Positions 24,046 through 35,916 are shown, counted from the stretch's first letter. The stretch: 64,000 nucleotides of DNA from Doryteuthis pealeii (GCA_023376005.1 CM042157.1:55447287-55511286), one strand, 5' to 3'. Program-made: numbers and translations. Notes: generated by a model from the sequence alone, not told the origin.

Positions 24046-24621
24046 CTCCAACAAGTAATGAGCATGTTTGGATCTAAATACCATTGTGAATAGTTGTTCT
24101 CGAAAATGCAGCATGACATGAGTATGCTGCATTTGCAACTGTTAAATCTTGTCTGATGTGCTCCTTCTGTCAACCTCTTCATTTAATCCTGATATTACAT
24201 CTTCTTGTGATTGCAAACAACAGATGTCTCATTAATAAATAATGATGTTTACCTTGTAAATTTAGTTGGGGTTTTGGGGGTTTATTTTCTAACCTTTTAA
24301 GATCACAACCCTGTGCCCTCCTGAGTTAAGCTTTATGACCCTCAGGCTAAAAAGTTTAGAATAAAATCCAATCACATGAAAAAGAAAAAGTTTGGAAAAT
24401 CAGATTGATATGTTTGGCCAGAGGTCAAGTTTAGTTTGGTTTAATGGCATATTAACCTTTGTGGGTTATTTAATGCCAAATTTTGTTTTTTTATATATAT
24501 GATTTGTATAAGAAATCATTTTTATTAACTTCATGTGTGTTAATTCATTGAGAGAAATAATTTTTGTTAACTTATATGTATTAATCTTCTCAAAGTATGA
24601 TATGGGTAGGTATTTGCCAAT

Positions 24622-24935
24622 TAATCTACCTTGACCCTCTCTATTCCACAGTTCTTTTTCATGTTTTTAGTTTTTTCATTATTCAATTGTTTTTTTTCTA
24701 TTCATGTTAAGCCATTTGCCAGACTTAGATTGAAAAATTGAAATTCATTGAATACAATTTAGATGACTTGATGCTTAGTTGCTATGTAGCAAGAAAATGC
24801 CATCGAACTTTTATTTAAGGCTAATTTGAAGAATTTCTCCTAGATACCATAAGCTGAGTTGATTCATTAGATGAGTTCAAAGCTGCACTATTCCTTAATA
24901 AAAGTTGAACAACTAGCGGAGATTATTGGGTAAAC
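24622..24935. other. Copy-3-specific segment replacing 1.6 kb
   Basis: From AATCTACCTTGACCCTCTCT to about TTATTGGGTAAACACAG this sequence has no counterpart in copies 1 and 2. There the right half of the hAT-like element, family F and the tRNA-like sequence stand instead. No gene or clear repeat ends were seen. It behaves like a structural allele. Confidence 0.6.
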
Positions 24936-25199
24936 ACAGAATTGAGTTGGGAAACACTATAGTTTATATCTAGTGCAGTTGTTTTGAAACTTTGAAAATT
25001 TGCAGATCCCTTTTATAGAGAAATATTCAGGAAATAAAATGCTCATACCTAGATTTTTTTTAATTTTTAAATAGACAGTGCTAGTTGAAATTCTAAAATA
25101 TTACCATGAATATTTTGCTTGAAAATGCTAAGAATGAATTAAGCAATTTCTCAAACTGTTTAAAAGGTCTTTTACTGATTTTAATCTTTTTAATGAATA

Positions 25200-25610
25200 T
25201 CAATTGACACATAGCATAGTGGATATAGCATTGTTATTACAGTTATAAGTGACAGTTATCTCTAGAGGTTAATCCTGACCAAAGGTAACATAACATAGAA
25301 TAATTAACACAGTTTAACACTTGCACCCGGTTATGGTTAATGGAATGAGAACAATCTACCCCCGTGGATTGAATAAAGGGTTAGGTTTGAAGTTCCATGA
25401 AGGCTCTCCAAGTTCGACAAGAAGGTTCCCGAGTTCGAAGAGTTGGTTCCCGAGTTCAAGAAGGTTCTCAAGTTCAACAAGAAATACCTGAAGAAGGCTG
25501 GATTGCACATCGTCTGAAACATTGTGTAGAGAACTATAAGGATGAGGACAATAGTTCAAATAATTTAAATAATACAAACAAGCCTCATCTCAAAAATTCA
25601 GAGAAAAAAT
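25200..25610 (+). mobile_element. Composite element E, copy 3
   Basis: Head ACATAGCATAGTGGATATAG, then four GTTC-rich units of about 20-24 nt between 25392 and 25475, each containing AAGTTC or GAGTTC. The tail is ACCTGAAGAAGGCTGG at about 25487 and TGAAACATTGTG, then GATGAGGACAATAGTTCAAA. It is the cleanest member inside U. Confidence 0.5.
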
Positions 25611-25854
25611 ATGAATATGTAGCTGTGCAAAAAATAAGTTGATACCTATGATAAATTCTATATAGGAAGTATATCCTCACACTAAACTTGATTTTTTTTA
25701 TTACCTACCAAGTTTCAATACTGTAATAAATAATACCAAATGATATCCATTTTGTTTATAATTTTTTACTAAAAATAAAATCCTGATGTTTTTGATTTTG
25801 AAGAAAATTAACTTTTTATACAAAAATATTGGCATGGTTGTATTTATTTACTGT

Positions 25855-26108
25855 TTAGTTTATTAGTTTCTTTGTTAAATGGCATATCAATCTTCATGGT
25901 TTATTCAATGCCAAAGCAATCCTCGTATTAGTGGGACTATTTAACCCATAGCTAGAGGGGATGAGAGAGTTCATACCTTTCCCCAAGGGTATTAGTCCAA
26001 AAGTTAATGTAATACTAGAACAACTGGAGTTTGAACTTATTTACTAGGATGTTGCAGTCCAGCACATTAGGCACTATACAACAGGGACTACACCATTTTT
26101 TTTTGGGG
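25855..26108 (-). mobile_element. SINE family C copy
   Basis: Mirror of 14385-14650. Ends in a G run (26105-26115) that is also present in the other two copies. Confidence 0.5.
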
Positions 26109-26149
26109 GGGGGGGTAATAGATTATTAGGACTGAGCCTATTCTAGTAG

Positions 26150-26395
26150 TGACCACCTCAAGTGGATTTAACAGGTTTGAATTCAGAGTTTTCCTTCTCC
26201 TAGACTGGTTGCTTAACCAAGGTTAAAGAGCCCAGTCTACTCTACTATTTACCCATAGCTGGAAAGTGAGTAGTTGGATTCATATCTTTCCCCAGGTTAT
26301 TAGTGCTATGTGAACTGTAGCTTCTTCCAGGATTTGAACTCTGGTCAACAAGTCCATTTCCCACGACTCTAACCATTACAACACATACCTCTAAC
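26150..26395 (-). mobile_element. SINE family B copy
   Basis: Mirror of 14112-14365. On the minus strand the tRNA-like head lies near 26395 and the body towards 26150. Confidence 0.5.
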
Positions 26396-26864
26396 TATGG
26401 GTGATAATTTATAGTATAGATCTATGAACATGTTTTTCTATAATTGTACAATGAATTATGTTTTTTTTTTCTGTCACAAGATTCACAATATCAGGTTTTA
26501 ATGTCATATGACTATTGATAAAATGTTTGTTTTATAGAACAATTCTTAGGCTGTTTATTGGATTAATGATTAGAAATATTGAATGTGTTGTTTTGAAAGG
26601 AGAGAAACCATAATAGCTGAATCTTTGGTCAGTTGACTCAACCCAGTGAAGCCTGTTGGATGGACAATCCCTTATGGAGTTTCAACTACAGTCTATCCAA
26701 TTTGTTAAAGTTCTTTTATCTAAAGTAGTTCAACTCTTATTATCTAATTCACTTATCCTAATTTATTCATTCATTGATATTAATTGAAATTTTCAACAGT
26801 GAACCTCTAATTATTATCTCACTGACTCCATGATTTTGAAATACTGTATGTATTTACCAATCCC

Positions 26865-28130
26865 TTCGAATGAACAGGATACGACACAAGGCCAATTTTA
26901 AGTGGAGTTTAACAGGTTTGAATTTAGAGTTTTCTTTCTCTTAGACCAGTTACCTAACAAGATTAAAGAGCCCAGTCTGCCCTACTATTTACCCATAGCT
27001 GGAGGGATAATAGTTGGATACATACTTTTCCCAAGGGTATTAGCACTATTTGAAATGCAACCAGCCTTGTCCAGGATTTGAACTTGTGTTATCATGTCCT
27101 CTGTGTATATAAAGATAAATATTCTTTATTGCTTTTTTTCTATGGAAGAATCGGTGTGTGTCTGTGTGTGTGCATGTATGTATGGGTAGGAAATGGATTC
27201 CTATGTTTGCTATCCTATGTTTGCTATAAACTGGTTACTATACCAAGGCTTAAAAGCCCAGTCTATCCTATTATATATACACATAGCTTGGGGTAGAAGA
27301 AAAGGATTCATACCTTTCCCAAAGTCATTTGCATGTTTGGTATTAATTATAATTCCCAACTTTGAACCTCCAATTTTTATCTGGCTGATCCTTATGTGTC
27401 CATAGACCATAATTTCAAAACCATTGTGTATATAAAAATAAAAAATAAATATTATTCTTTGTTTTGCCTTTTCTATAGAAGAATCAGTGTATGCATGTGT
27501 ACTTGCATGTGCATGTGTGTGTATGTATTTGTCTGATTCCTCTGCCACAAGCAGGATGTGATACAAGGTCAAGGTCAGCTGGTTTGAATTCAGTTTTCCT
27601 TCAATTAGACTCGATGCATTTTCCAAGACTAAAGAACCCAATGTGACATACTATTTACTTTATATCGAGTTGCAGAAGGGCATTAGCATTAAGTGAAATG
27701 CAATGTGTGTGTATGTATGTGTACTTGTGTATGCATGTGCCTGTATATGTATGTATATATTTACCCAACTCCTCCACCACAAGCAGAATGTGATACAAGG
27801 TCAATTTTTAAGCAGAGTACAGCTGGTTTGTATACAAAGTTTTCCTTCTCCCATACTGGTTGTCTAACCAAGGCAAAAGAACCCAAACTGCTTTAAAGTG
27901 AAACACAATGTGTTTGTGTGTTTTAATGTGTGTGCTTGTGCATATATGTGTGTATATATGTATTTTCCCAATTCCCCTGCCATGAGTACAATGTGACAAC
28001 ATCAAATTTTAAACTGGTTTGAATTCAAAGTTTTTCCTTCTCCTAGATTGTTTGCCTTATTAAGACTAAATAGCCCAATCTTCCCTACTATTTACCCATA
28101 GCTGGAGAGAGAAGAGATGGATTCATGTCT
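26865..28130 (-). repeat. Cluster of SINE family B copies, mostly truncated
   Basis: Minus-strand family B pieces repeat about every 200-280 bp (near 26870-27090, 27230-27330, 27530-27680, 27760-27900, 27990-28120). Each has the CTGAATTC, GAGAAGGAAA and AGCTATGGGTAAATAG type motifs, separated by (TGTA)n/(TG)n runs. It mirrors 12390-13680. The numerous short frames here come from the TG/CA runs and are not genes. Confidence 0.55.
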
Positions 28131-28150
28131 TTCTGTTATATAGCCATCTC

Positions 28151-28368
28151 GGTTATTTCCTATAAGTCTAACATAAACAAAGGGGAACCACTCTTGACTA
28201 ATAAATTATTTATTTATTTTCCCATTAAACTAACCCTGAACCTAGCCCTAACCCCAAACCCTAACCCTAACCCTGTCTTCTTTTTTCCCAGTAGATCAAT
28301 AAATAATAAATAATTTATCAGTCAAGAGTGGTTCCTCTTTGTTTATGTTAGACTTATAGGAAATAACC
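28151..28368. mobile_element. MITE with telomere-like core (copy 3)
   Basis: Inverted ends GGTTATTTCCTATAAGTCTA at the left and its complement at 28349-28368. The core 28229-28274 reads AACCCTAACCCTAACCCT on this strand, a cleaner TTAGGG run than in the mirror copy. Confidence 0.6.
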
Positions 28369-29960
28369 ACCATCTCTTTACATAGACGGTATATAAATAT
28401 GAGGTTATGCTCATGGTTGCATTTCTCATACTTAACCTTAGTCCTTACCCATCTTTTCTCTAGTTTGTCTTGTAGTCGATGTATTTTTTGTCTGGTTGAG
28501 TAGCTGTTTTTCTTACTTGCTTCATGGCTTGGCCTGATTAGCTATCCGTCTGGACTGTTTTTTTGTTTCTTAGCTGTTTCTTCTTCTTACAATTCTGAGT
28601 AGTATATCTGTTTGAATAGCTTTCTAGCTATCGGTCAATCCTCTCTATCTGGCTTGTCTTCTTAACTTCTTAAGATCTTCTTCTTAAGATGTTAGTTGAA
28701 ATGCCCTGGTTGTTAGTTTGTTTTTATTAACAACTCAAGACATTTCTAGTGAATTCACATTTTATTTTATTTAAGTCTGGATTCAGATCACTTAACCACA
28801 TATAGTGTGAGAATCTAACTAACGCGTCTTCATACCTCAATGGTCAGCAAGAGACTGACTAACTATTACCTTCCCACGCTTGCATGCAACTGGAAGAGAG
28901 GGGCCAAAACTAATATTAAGAAACATCTATTAAATCTCTAACTGTTTTAAATTTGAATTCAAATAATTTTCTCTACACTAACTGTGCATAATTGATAGTA
29001 CATCCATCAATTATGCAACATTTTCCAAGAGAATTAATATGAAGTGAAACACAGTATGTGTGTGTATATCTGTGTACATATATGCATGTGTGTTTGTAAG
29101 TATGTATTAACCCAACCCTTCCACCACAAGTAGGATGCAACACTTCAATGTCAATTTTTAAACAGGGTAAAGATGGTCTGAATTCAGAGTTTTCTCTCCC
29201 AGGTCCACTCTGACCTGGAATGGTAGTACCCATTAAGGTCCTATCTATGGGTAAAAAATTGTTTAAAAATTATTCATATTTGATAAAAGGCTCATAAGAA
29301 ACTACACAAAAAATGTAAATATGAAATTCCATAACCTTTAGGCATAAAATAACCCTAGTCAGATTGACATGCCATTAAGATCAATCAATCAGTTTTCTTT
29401 CTCCTTGACTGATTGCCCTACCAAATCCAATGAACCCATAGCTGAGGGGAGTGATGGATTCATGCCTTTCCCAAGATCATTAGTGTGAAGTGAAATGCAA
29501 ACAGCCTCATCCAGTATTTGCTGATTCCATTTCCTATGATACATTACACTAAGTGTGCATTTGTGTATGCATATGTAAAAAAGAAAAAAACAAAAAATAA
29601 AACTAATTTTCTTCATTCAGCTGATTGACTTTCCGATTATGATAGTCAAATGTCCATCCTGTGTCTCTTTTATCCACCTTCCTTTCATTAACATGACTCT
29701 ATTTAGAACTCTATCTACCAAGTTTGAATAAAGAAAGCAGTCACCACATCAAAATAATTAAAAGAACTAAAAAAACAGGATGTGAAGCCTTTAGTTCTGG
29801 TTATGTCTTCCTGTCAACATAGGTTTCTCTTATTTCATATAAAAAAGGAATGAGACTAACAGAGGATTTAAATTCATATTTTCACTCTTTTCTTCCACAC
29901 ATGCATAATCTCTGCATATAAGGATGTATCTATTTGTGTGCATATAAATGTGTATGTATG

Positions 29961-29966
<6 letters not shown>

Positions 29967-29992
<26 letters not shown>

Positions 29993-30030
29993 CGTGTATG
30001 TATTTGTGTGTGTGTGTGTGTGTGTGTTGT
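29967..30030 (+). repeat. (TA)n-(TG)n microsatellite
   Basis: Alternating TA, a short CGTGTATG spacer, then TG repeats. It lies just outside unit U, where sequence becomes single-copy again. Confidence 0.9.
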
Positions 30031-30159
30031 GCATCAATGTTATTTATAGATAAAGTATCTCAAAAGATGTATCAGAAATATGATGAAAAAGTATCAAAGC
30101 TGGAAAGTTAAATCTTTAAATTTAAAAGAAGATATGAGCATAGCTGAGAATTTTGGTTT

Positions 30160-30620
30160 GGTTATTGCTTAACGGCATATCAACCCTTGTGGGTTATTCA
30201 ATACCAAATCTTGTTTGTTTTTGGTTGTTTTACTTTTGTAATGGTTTGTAAGTGAATAGTTTGTTGATAAATATTTTGGTTTATTTTGGTTTTATAAACT
30301 GGTAGAAATAATTATCATTAACTTCATGTGTATCAAAAAATTGGAAAAAGTAACTTCATATGTACTAATAAACTAGTGGTTGACCCTTAGCCACTGCTTC
30401 TAGCCCTATAAGATAAAAAGGGTTGGGTGGTTGTTTGCCATAAGACCAATTTGTAGAATTTGTTGAAGGGTTTGACATGACTTGGATGGGTCCACTCTAA
30501 ACTGCCTGTCTAGCCCAAGTAAGGGCTGAAGTCGAGTGTTTCAGGCCATGTGACAAATTACTCACGGGTCACCACCTTTGGCCAACAGGACGCCACCCCC
30601 CATCTTATTATGGGGATCTT
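30160..30620 (-). repeat. SINE-C-like tail plus dispersed family F remnant
   Basis: TTTGGTTATTGCTTAACGGC, ATATCAACCCTTGTGGGTTA and TTCAATACCAAATC mark the SINE-C tail. From about 30385 the family F sequence follows in reverse (CTAGCCCTATAAGATAAAAA, GGGCTGAAGTCGAGTGTT). This is the same order as 6790-7110 in U, so the two were probably one compound repeat. Confidence 0.45.
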
Positions 30621-31105
30621 AACCCTCTTCAGAAGTGCAATAATACATATTCTACAGCCCCAGTCAACAGGACAGCATTGATGAGAAAGTGACAATGTTT
30701 TTAAATACATGTAAAGTAAGACAAGGAAAGAGAGACACTGACTAGAAGAAGACAAAGGTCATTCTAATTACCTGTCAGGCCTAGGGAGGGGGGAGAAATG
30801 TTAAAGAAACAATTAATTTTACCTGTTTCTGTTGCCTGTATTTGTTATTTAACAGATGCAGCATTTCTACCTGGAGACAATTCTAAGGCCAAAAATGTAA
30901 CTTGACATTATATTTACATAAATTTATACATAGAAACATAAAAAAATCATACATTTAAAAACAGTGAAATAAGAATTCAAAAAAAGCATTTGTATATATG
31001 ATAAACTTTTGAACACATTCCCTGCTACCTTGAATATTTTAACTCTTTACGTAATTCCTTATATGTTTTTATTAGAGTTACCATTCTATTTAATAATAAT
31101 CATTT

Positions 31106-31335
31106 ATAAACAATTACAGCTTCAAGTAATTATTCTTAATACAAATAATTTGCAAACAGTTGTATGGTTTCAAGTATTCCTATCTAATACAAATAATTTG
31201 TAAACAATTATGCTTCAAGTAATTATTCTTAATACAAATAATTTGCAAACAGTTGTATGGTTTCAAGTATTCCTATCTAATACAAATAATTGCAAACAGT
31301 TGTATGGTTTCAAGTATTCCTATCTAATACTAATA
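31106..31335 (+). repeat. Minisatellite of about 93 bp (two related 47-bp halves)
   Basis: Units alternate TTCAAGTAATTATTCTTAAT and TTCAAGTATTCCTATCTAAT, each followed by ACAAATAATTTGCAAAC or a variant. Two and a half higher-order units are present. Single relatives of the half-unit are scattered at about 41000, 41830, 48000 and 50400, so the array grew from a dispersed repeat. Confidence 0.8.
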
Positions 31336-31504
31336 GTTTGCAAGCAAATATATGATTAATGTCAACCCTTGCTGAGTGATTTTATCCTGATGTCAGTTTA
31401 CAATTATAATCTCTAATCATATACAGTACAAAAATATATGTTCTTAATCATTTTAAACTGATAAACACTTTATACTTAGTTGCAATATCAATATATTAAT
31501 AGCC

Positions 31505-31782
31505 AATGTATTAATGTATGCATTTACCCAACCCCTCCACCACCACGAGCAGGATGTAACACAATGTTGAATTTAAGTGCAGTACAGCTGGTTTGACTTT
31601 TCCTTCTAGAATGGTTCCCAAGGCTAAAGAATCCAGTCTGCTTTGCTATTTACCTATTGCAGAAGGAAGAAGAACAGATGAATTTGTGCCTTTTTCAAAA
31701 ACATTGACTTGAAGTGAAATGCAAATAGCCTCATCCAGGATTTGAACACTGGTTGCCAATTCTATTTCCTAGAATACAATAT
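31505..31782 (-). mobile_element. SINE family B copy
   Basis: Reverse orientation: ACCCAACCCCTCCACCACCA (tail), CTATTTACCTATTGCAGAAG and CATCCAGGATTTGAACACTG (B-box region). The 3' tail is close to that of family D. Confidence 0.5.
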
Positions 31783-31994
31783 ATATTTATTAATGGGATA
31801 CAAGCACTACAACACTGATGTATGGAGTGTAGAGTATGTTGAAAAATAAAGGTCATTTGGTCATATTCCATGAGAGTATCTTGATCAACCAATGAATATA
31901 GATAGGTAAATAGTTTGGTAGGAACTGACTGAACTAGAGAGTTAGCTAGTTGGATATATATGAAAATACTGAGATAGATAGTTAGAAATAGGTT

Positions 31995-31995
<1 letters not shown>

Positions 31996-32050
<55 letters not shown>
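31996..32050. repeat. (TA)n microsatellite
   Basis: Nearly pure TA dinucleotides. Translated, it produces the YIYIYI stretch of a 139-codon frame on the minus strand that I reject as a gene. Confidence 0.95.
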
Positions 32051-32054
<4 letters not shown>

Positions 32055-32572
32055 TAATTGTAAACAACAATAAGTTGAGAGGAACGACCTGTTTTGAAAA
32101 GACTTGCTTTATGTCAAAAATGGCAGATCTGGTTTTAAAAACGATGTTATAATATGGAACCCATGCTACATTCCTATAACTGAGTTTCATACTTACACAC
32201 TCTTCAAACGGACAGATATTAATAGTAGCTATGGTGAAAGTTGAGGTGAAAATGCCTGTTTTCACAGAGTTTAAATACTTTTCAAAAAAGGGGTCAACTG
32301 CCTTTATGGCAGAAGCCATATTACCAATATCAAATATAATTGTAAACAAGCTGGTTGCCATAACCAGAAGTTAAGTTTCATAAAGTGCTCAACTCCAAAA
32401 TGTTGAAGTTATATTATAATATTGAAATAATTGTAAACAAACACTGCTCCCCTCCTGCTTAACACTAAGTTGAGAAGAACAAGTTGTTTTGAAAAGTCTT
32501 GCTCTATGCCAAAAATGGCAGAGCTGATTTTAAAACACACACACACATGCATACACACACATACATATACTG

Positions 32573-32838
32573 AAGCATGTGGTGTAATGGTTAGAGTCAT
32601 GGGTAATGGACTTGTCGTTCCAAGTTCAAATCTTGGACGAGGCTGTTTACATTTCACATAGCTTGGGAAAGGAATGAATCCAACTATTCTCCCTCCAGCT
32701 ATAGGTAAATAGGACACATCAGGCTCTTTAACTTTGGCTAACCAACCAGTCAAAGGAAAACTCTGAATTCAAACCTGTTAAACTCCACTTAATAAATTGA
32801 CCTTATGTGACATCCCGCTGGTGCGAAAGGCTTTTAAA
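32573..32838 (+). mobile_element. tRNA-derived SINE, family B (reference copy)
   Basis: The best-preserved copy outside U. Head: GTGGTGTAATGGTTAGAGTC (A box) and AAGTTCAAATCTTGGACGAG (B box), about 60 nt apart, as in a tRNA gene. Body: TTTACATTTCACATAGC, CCAGCTATAGGTAAATAG, GGAAAACTCTGAATTCAAAC. Tail: TTGACCTTATGTGACATCCC and GTGCGAAAGGCTTTTAAATA, then (TA)n. Length about 265 bp. The family is one of the most frequent in the window. The tail matches family D, which suggests both use the same LINE reverse transcriptase; that is inference. Confidence 0.65.
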
Positions 32839-32877
32839 TATATATATATATTTATTTTTTATCATACAATGTTTAAT

Positions 32878-33005
32878 AAATGCCACATGTGATATCCTGT
32901 CCTCATCAACCACTAACCAGGAGGTGATAACACAGTTTCAGTGGTTAAAGCAGGACTGCCACCTCTAGTGCCACCAAGCAGCCTTTTGGCCACTGGACTG
33001 GGTAA
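32878..33005 (-). repeat. Dispersed repeat, 'GGCTGCTTGGTGGCACTAG' family
   Basis: Reverse-strand relative of 5408-5540: CCTGTCCTCATCAACCACTA, then GCCACCTCTAGTGCCACCA and AGCAGCCTTTTGGCCACTGG. It shows that the sequence in U is an interspersed family. Confidence 0.5.
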
Positions 33006-33454
33006 TTAAAAAAAAAAGAATTATAAAATAAATATATTATAAATAAGTAATAGATAGATAGATAACGTCCATTCATCTTAGCAGTTTATAGGAACTAAGT
33101 GAACTCAATAAATAGCTAAATAGAATGCTAAATATGAATAAAGTGAGGAATTTGGTTTTCCTTTTTTTAATGACCTCATTATTTGCTACTTTATTTGCAC
33201 ATGTTCAGATATTGTAGATATTAGTTTACATGTTGTATAATCAACAACAGGCCTAGAAGGACATTTTGACAGAGACCTGCAAAATCAGTCATTTTCATCA
33301 AGACATCTGAAGCCTACAAACAACTGCATACAATCAGAAGCATTGATAAAAACCAAAAATGGATACAGTAGGACATTGGATTAATGGAGGGAGGATGTTT
33401 TATTCGACATTCTCCTATGTATTTCTACACATGGACAAACCAGTGTTAGCAGAG

Positions 33455-33655
33455 GAATCCCCATAGCATAATGGCTAGCATGCTATATGAACTCCTATCT
33501 TGCTATTAAGATCACTTTTGGACTACTATCATTGGGAAAAGTACACACCTTCTTCCCCTTGCTATGAGTTAAATAGTACCACTATTCTTCTTTAAGGATG
33601 GCTTTGGCATTAAATAACCCATGAAGACTGATATGCAATTAAACAAAAGAAACCA
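33455..33655 (+). mobile_element. tRNA-derived SINE, family C (plus-strand reference copy)
   Basis: Head AATCCCCATAGCATAATGGC and TAGCATGCTA, body CACTTTTGGACTACTATCAT, tail GGCATTAAATAACCCATGAA and GACTGATATGCAATTAAAC, then AAACCAAAC. About 200 bp, somewhat shorter than the copies in U. Confidence 0.6.
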
Positions 33656-33734
33656 AACAAAATCCAAATCCAAAAGTTTGATGAATTTGATCATGAAATA
33701 GTTACTTACCCTAATATCTATTTTCTACCTTAAA

Positions 33735-33880
33735 ATATGTATTTACCTGACCCTGCTCATCACAAGGTCAACTTTTAAGCAGAGTACAACTGGTTTAAAT
33801 TCAGATTTTTCCTTCTCCTAGACTGGTTGCTTAATCAAAACTAAAGAACCTGGTCAACCTTACTATTTACCCACTGTATA
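33735..33880 (-). mobile_element. Truncated SINE family B copy
   Basis: Only the 3' half: ATTTACCTGACCCTGCTCAT, CCTTCTCCTAGACTGGTTGC and TACTATTTACCCACTG on the plus strand, read as minus. Confidence 0.45.
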
Positions 33881-34200
33881 CTGTGATCTCACAAAAAGTA
33901 ATAAGACTATTAAATTTAATTCAAATATCCTTTGAACAGTTGGACATAGCCTTATATATCTATATATCTATCTTTTATTTCTTTTCTACTTACTCCTTAC
34001 TTTATTCTTCTTTCTATTTTCCTGTCACATTCCAGTGCATGGCTTCACATTGCCATGCATATTTATACAGTTGAGATTGTCTCCAAAATTCTGTATCCTG
34101 TCAGATGATTGTCACATTTTTTTGCCACATGAAACTTAAAGCCACAGTGATAGTATTACAAGAAATAACATTTTAGTTTTCTGTTATTATTTTTATACAC

Positions 34201-34201
34201 A

Positions 34202-34244
<43 letters not shown>
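34201..34244 (+). repeat. (AC)n microsatellite
   Basis: About twenty AC dinucleotides, followed by a copy of AAACTTAAAGCCACATGAAA that also occurs just before (34130) and, reversed, at about 34595-34625. The flanks therefore form a duplicated and inverted context around several microsatellites (34140-34630). Confidence 0.9.
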
Positions 34245-34246
<2 letters not shown>

Positions 34247-34624
34247 CATATAATAAACTTAAAGCCACATGAAACTTAAAACTACAGTGATATAAGTAAT
34301 ATTTCATTATTAACATTTACTTGCAATTGTTTTTCTTATTGTTATATATATATATATATATATATTGTCATAGATTGCAAAACATTTAAGGGGTGATTGT
34401 TACCAGTGGTTTCAAAGTAGCTTATTGGCTACTTATCATTGAGACAACATGCCTGTAAAATGAAAATAGCTCTTACACCCATAACCGAGCACTTTATTTT
34501 CAGTTCTCTAATGCTAAATAACTATATACATGTATGTATATATAAGAAGAACAATTGCAAGTAATTGTAGTAATGAAATATTACTTATATCACTGTGGTT
34601 TTAAGTTTCATGTGGTTTTAAGTT

Positions 34625-34629
<5 letters not shown>

Positions 34630-34702
<73 letters not shown>

Positions 34703-34732
34703 ATAAAAATAATAAGAAAAAACTAAAATTTA

Positions 34733-34763
<31 letters not shown>

Positions 34764-34765
34764 TA
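34630..34765. repeat. (TA)n-(TG)n-(A)n-(TA)n compound microsatellite
   Basis: TA run to 34675, TG run to 34702, A-rich bridge, then a second TA run 34741-34765. The two open frames here (both strands) are pure repeat translations. Confidence 0.95.
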
Positions 34766-34947
34766 CTCTCACACACCCACCCACACACACATAAAAGGGA
34801 TATACATATACACTGTTCCATATATTTACTTTGAACATATCAGACACATTCTTTATGAAATTTCTTTAGCTTTTTTAATAATTTTTTTAAAACTTCTTTG
34901 TTGGACCAAGGACTTTTCAGCAGTGCTTTATATACATTGTAAATTTC

Positions 34948-35185
34948 AGCATTTCAAATCCTGGACAAGGATGTTTACAGTTTACTTCATGCTACTACTT
35001 TTGGGAAAGGTATGTATTCAAATCTCCCTCCAGCTATGGGTAAACAGTAGGGCAGGCTGGGATCTTTAACGTTAGTATGAGAATTGATCTAGGAGAAGGA
35101 AAACTTTGAATTCAAACCTGTTAAACTCTGCTTAAGAATTTACCTGGTGTTGAATCATGCTCAGGGCAGAGGGGTTGGGTCAATA
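34948..35185 (+). mobile_element. SINE family B copy (head truncated)
   Basis: Starts at the B-box region ATTTCAAATCCTGGACAAGG. Body CCAGCTATGGGTAAACAGTA and AACTTTGAATTCAAACCTGT. Tail TTTACCTGGTGTTGAATCAT and GGCAGAGGGGTTGGGTCAAT. Confidence 0.55.
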
Positions 35186-35914
35186 CATACACGATGATGG
35201 TGTGCCTTGACAAGATAAGTGCAATAACAAAACAGAAAAGTAATATCATTTACTGATATAATTTCCATTCTCTCCAATGATTTGAAGCAGCTTATTGTCA
35301 ATAGAAGAAGTTAATTTGAAAATTTCTTCAGGGATAATGGCTTCGCAATAATAATTGCTTCCATTTCTGGATACATTTTGCTTGCTGTCCTCATAAACAC
35401 ATCTCACAATGATCCAAAGGTTTGCAATGTGATTTAGATCTGACAAAACAAAGTGGTAACACTAAGCTTGTTGAGTTTGTTTTTTTTGGGGGGTAACCCT
35501 AATTTATCTAACAGTTTAACAGCAAGGGTTAGATCATTGTCCTGCATGAAAATGAATTTTATTTCAATGCCACTGTATTCTTAAAAAATGTTGGCTTTAA
35601 GGAATTAAATAAAGGTACAACAGGTGATGTTTAATGCCATTTTCCACCTTCTGGGACTAACCAATACATTACTAATGATTCATCCCACTTGCTTGTTGAC
35701 ATGTCAACTGTATAAGTTTATATATTATATATATATATATATATAATATATATAATTATACATACACATATATATATACATAGCTCTACATATGTATTGA
35801 GCACTTTTTTATATTCATTCATTATTCTGACTTATTTGGCTACTTCATTTCTTGACAGTCAAAATTGTGACTTTTTTCGATTTTTTGTTTTCGGCATTAA
35901 GTTATTCTCTCTTC

Positions 35915-35916
<2 letters not shown>

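Larger units (their letters stand above)
20895..29932 (+). repeat. Duplicated unit U, copy 3 (forward)
   Basis: Collinear with copy 1 up to 26758 and with the reverse of copy 2 throughout, except that about 1.6 kb (equivalent to 7010-8590) is missing and replaced by about 300 bp of other sequence at 24622-24930. It continues without a break into unique sequence after 29932, so this is probably the copy connected to the true downstream locus. Confidence 0.85.

Noticed and set aside
3216..29932. Accepting the inverted triplication as real biology
   Set aside because: A 100-N join at the discontinuity, read-error-like indels and a haplotype-like difference make misassembly more likely. It is kept as a finding, not as a biological claim.
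31106..31335. CRISPR-like array
   Set aside because: Units are contiguous without unique spacers, and the genome is clearly eukaryotic. It is a minisatellite.
31942..32361. 139-codon minus-strand frame
   Set aside because: A large part is YIYIYI from a TA microsatellite. The rest resembles no protein I know.
34555..34847. Open frames on both strands through TA/TG repeats
   Set aside because: Pure microsatellite translation, as are those at 35852-36115, 39241-39526 and 42464-42740.
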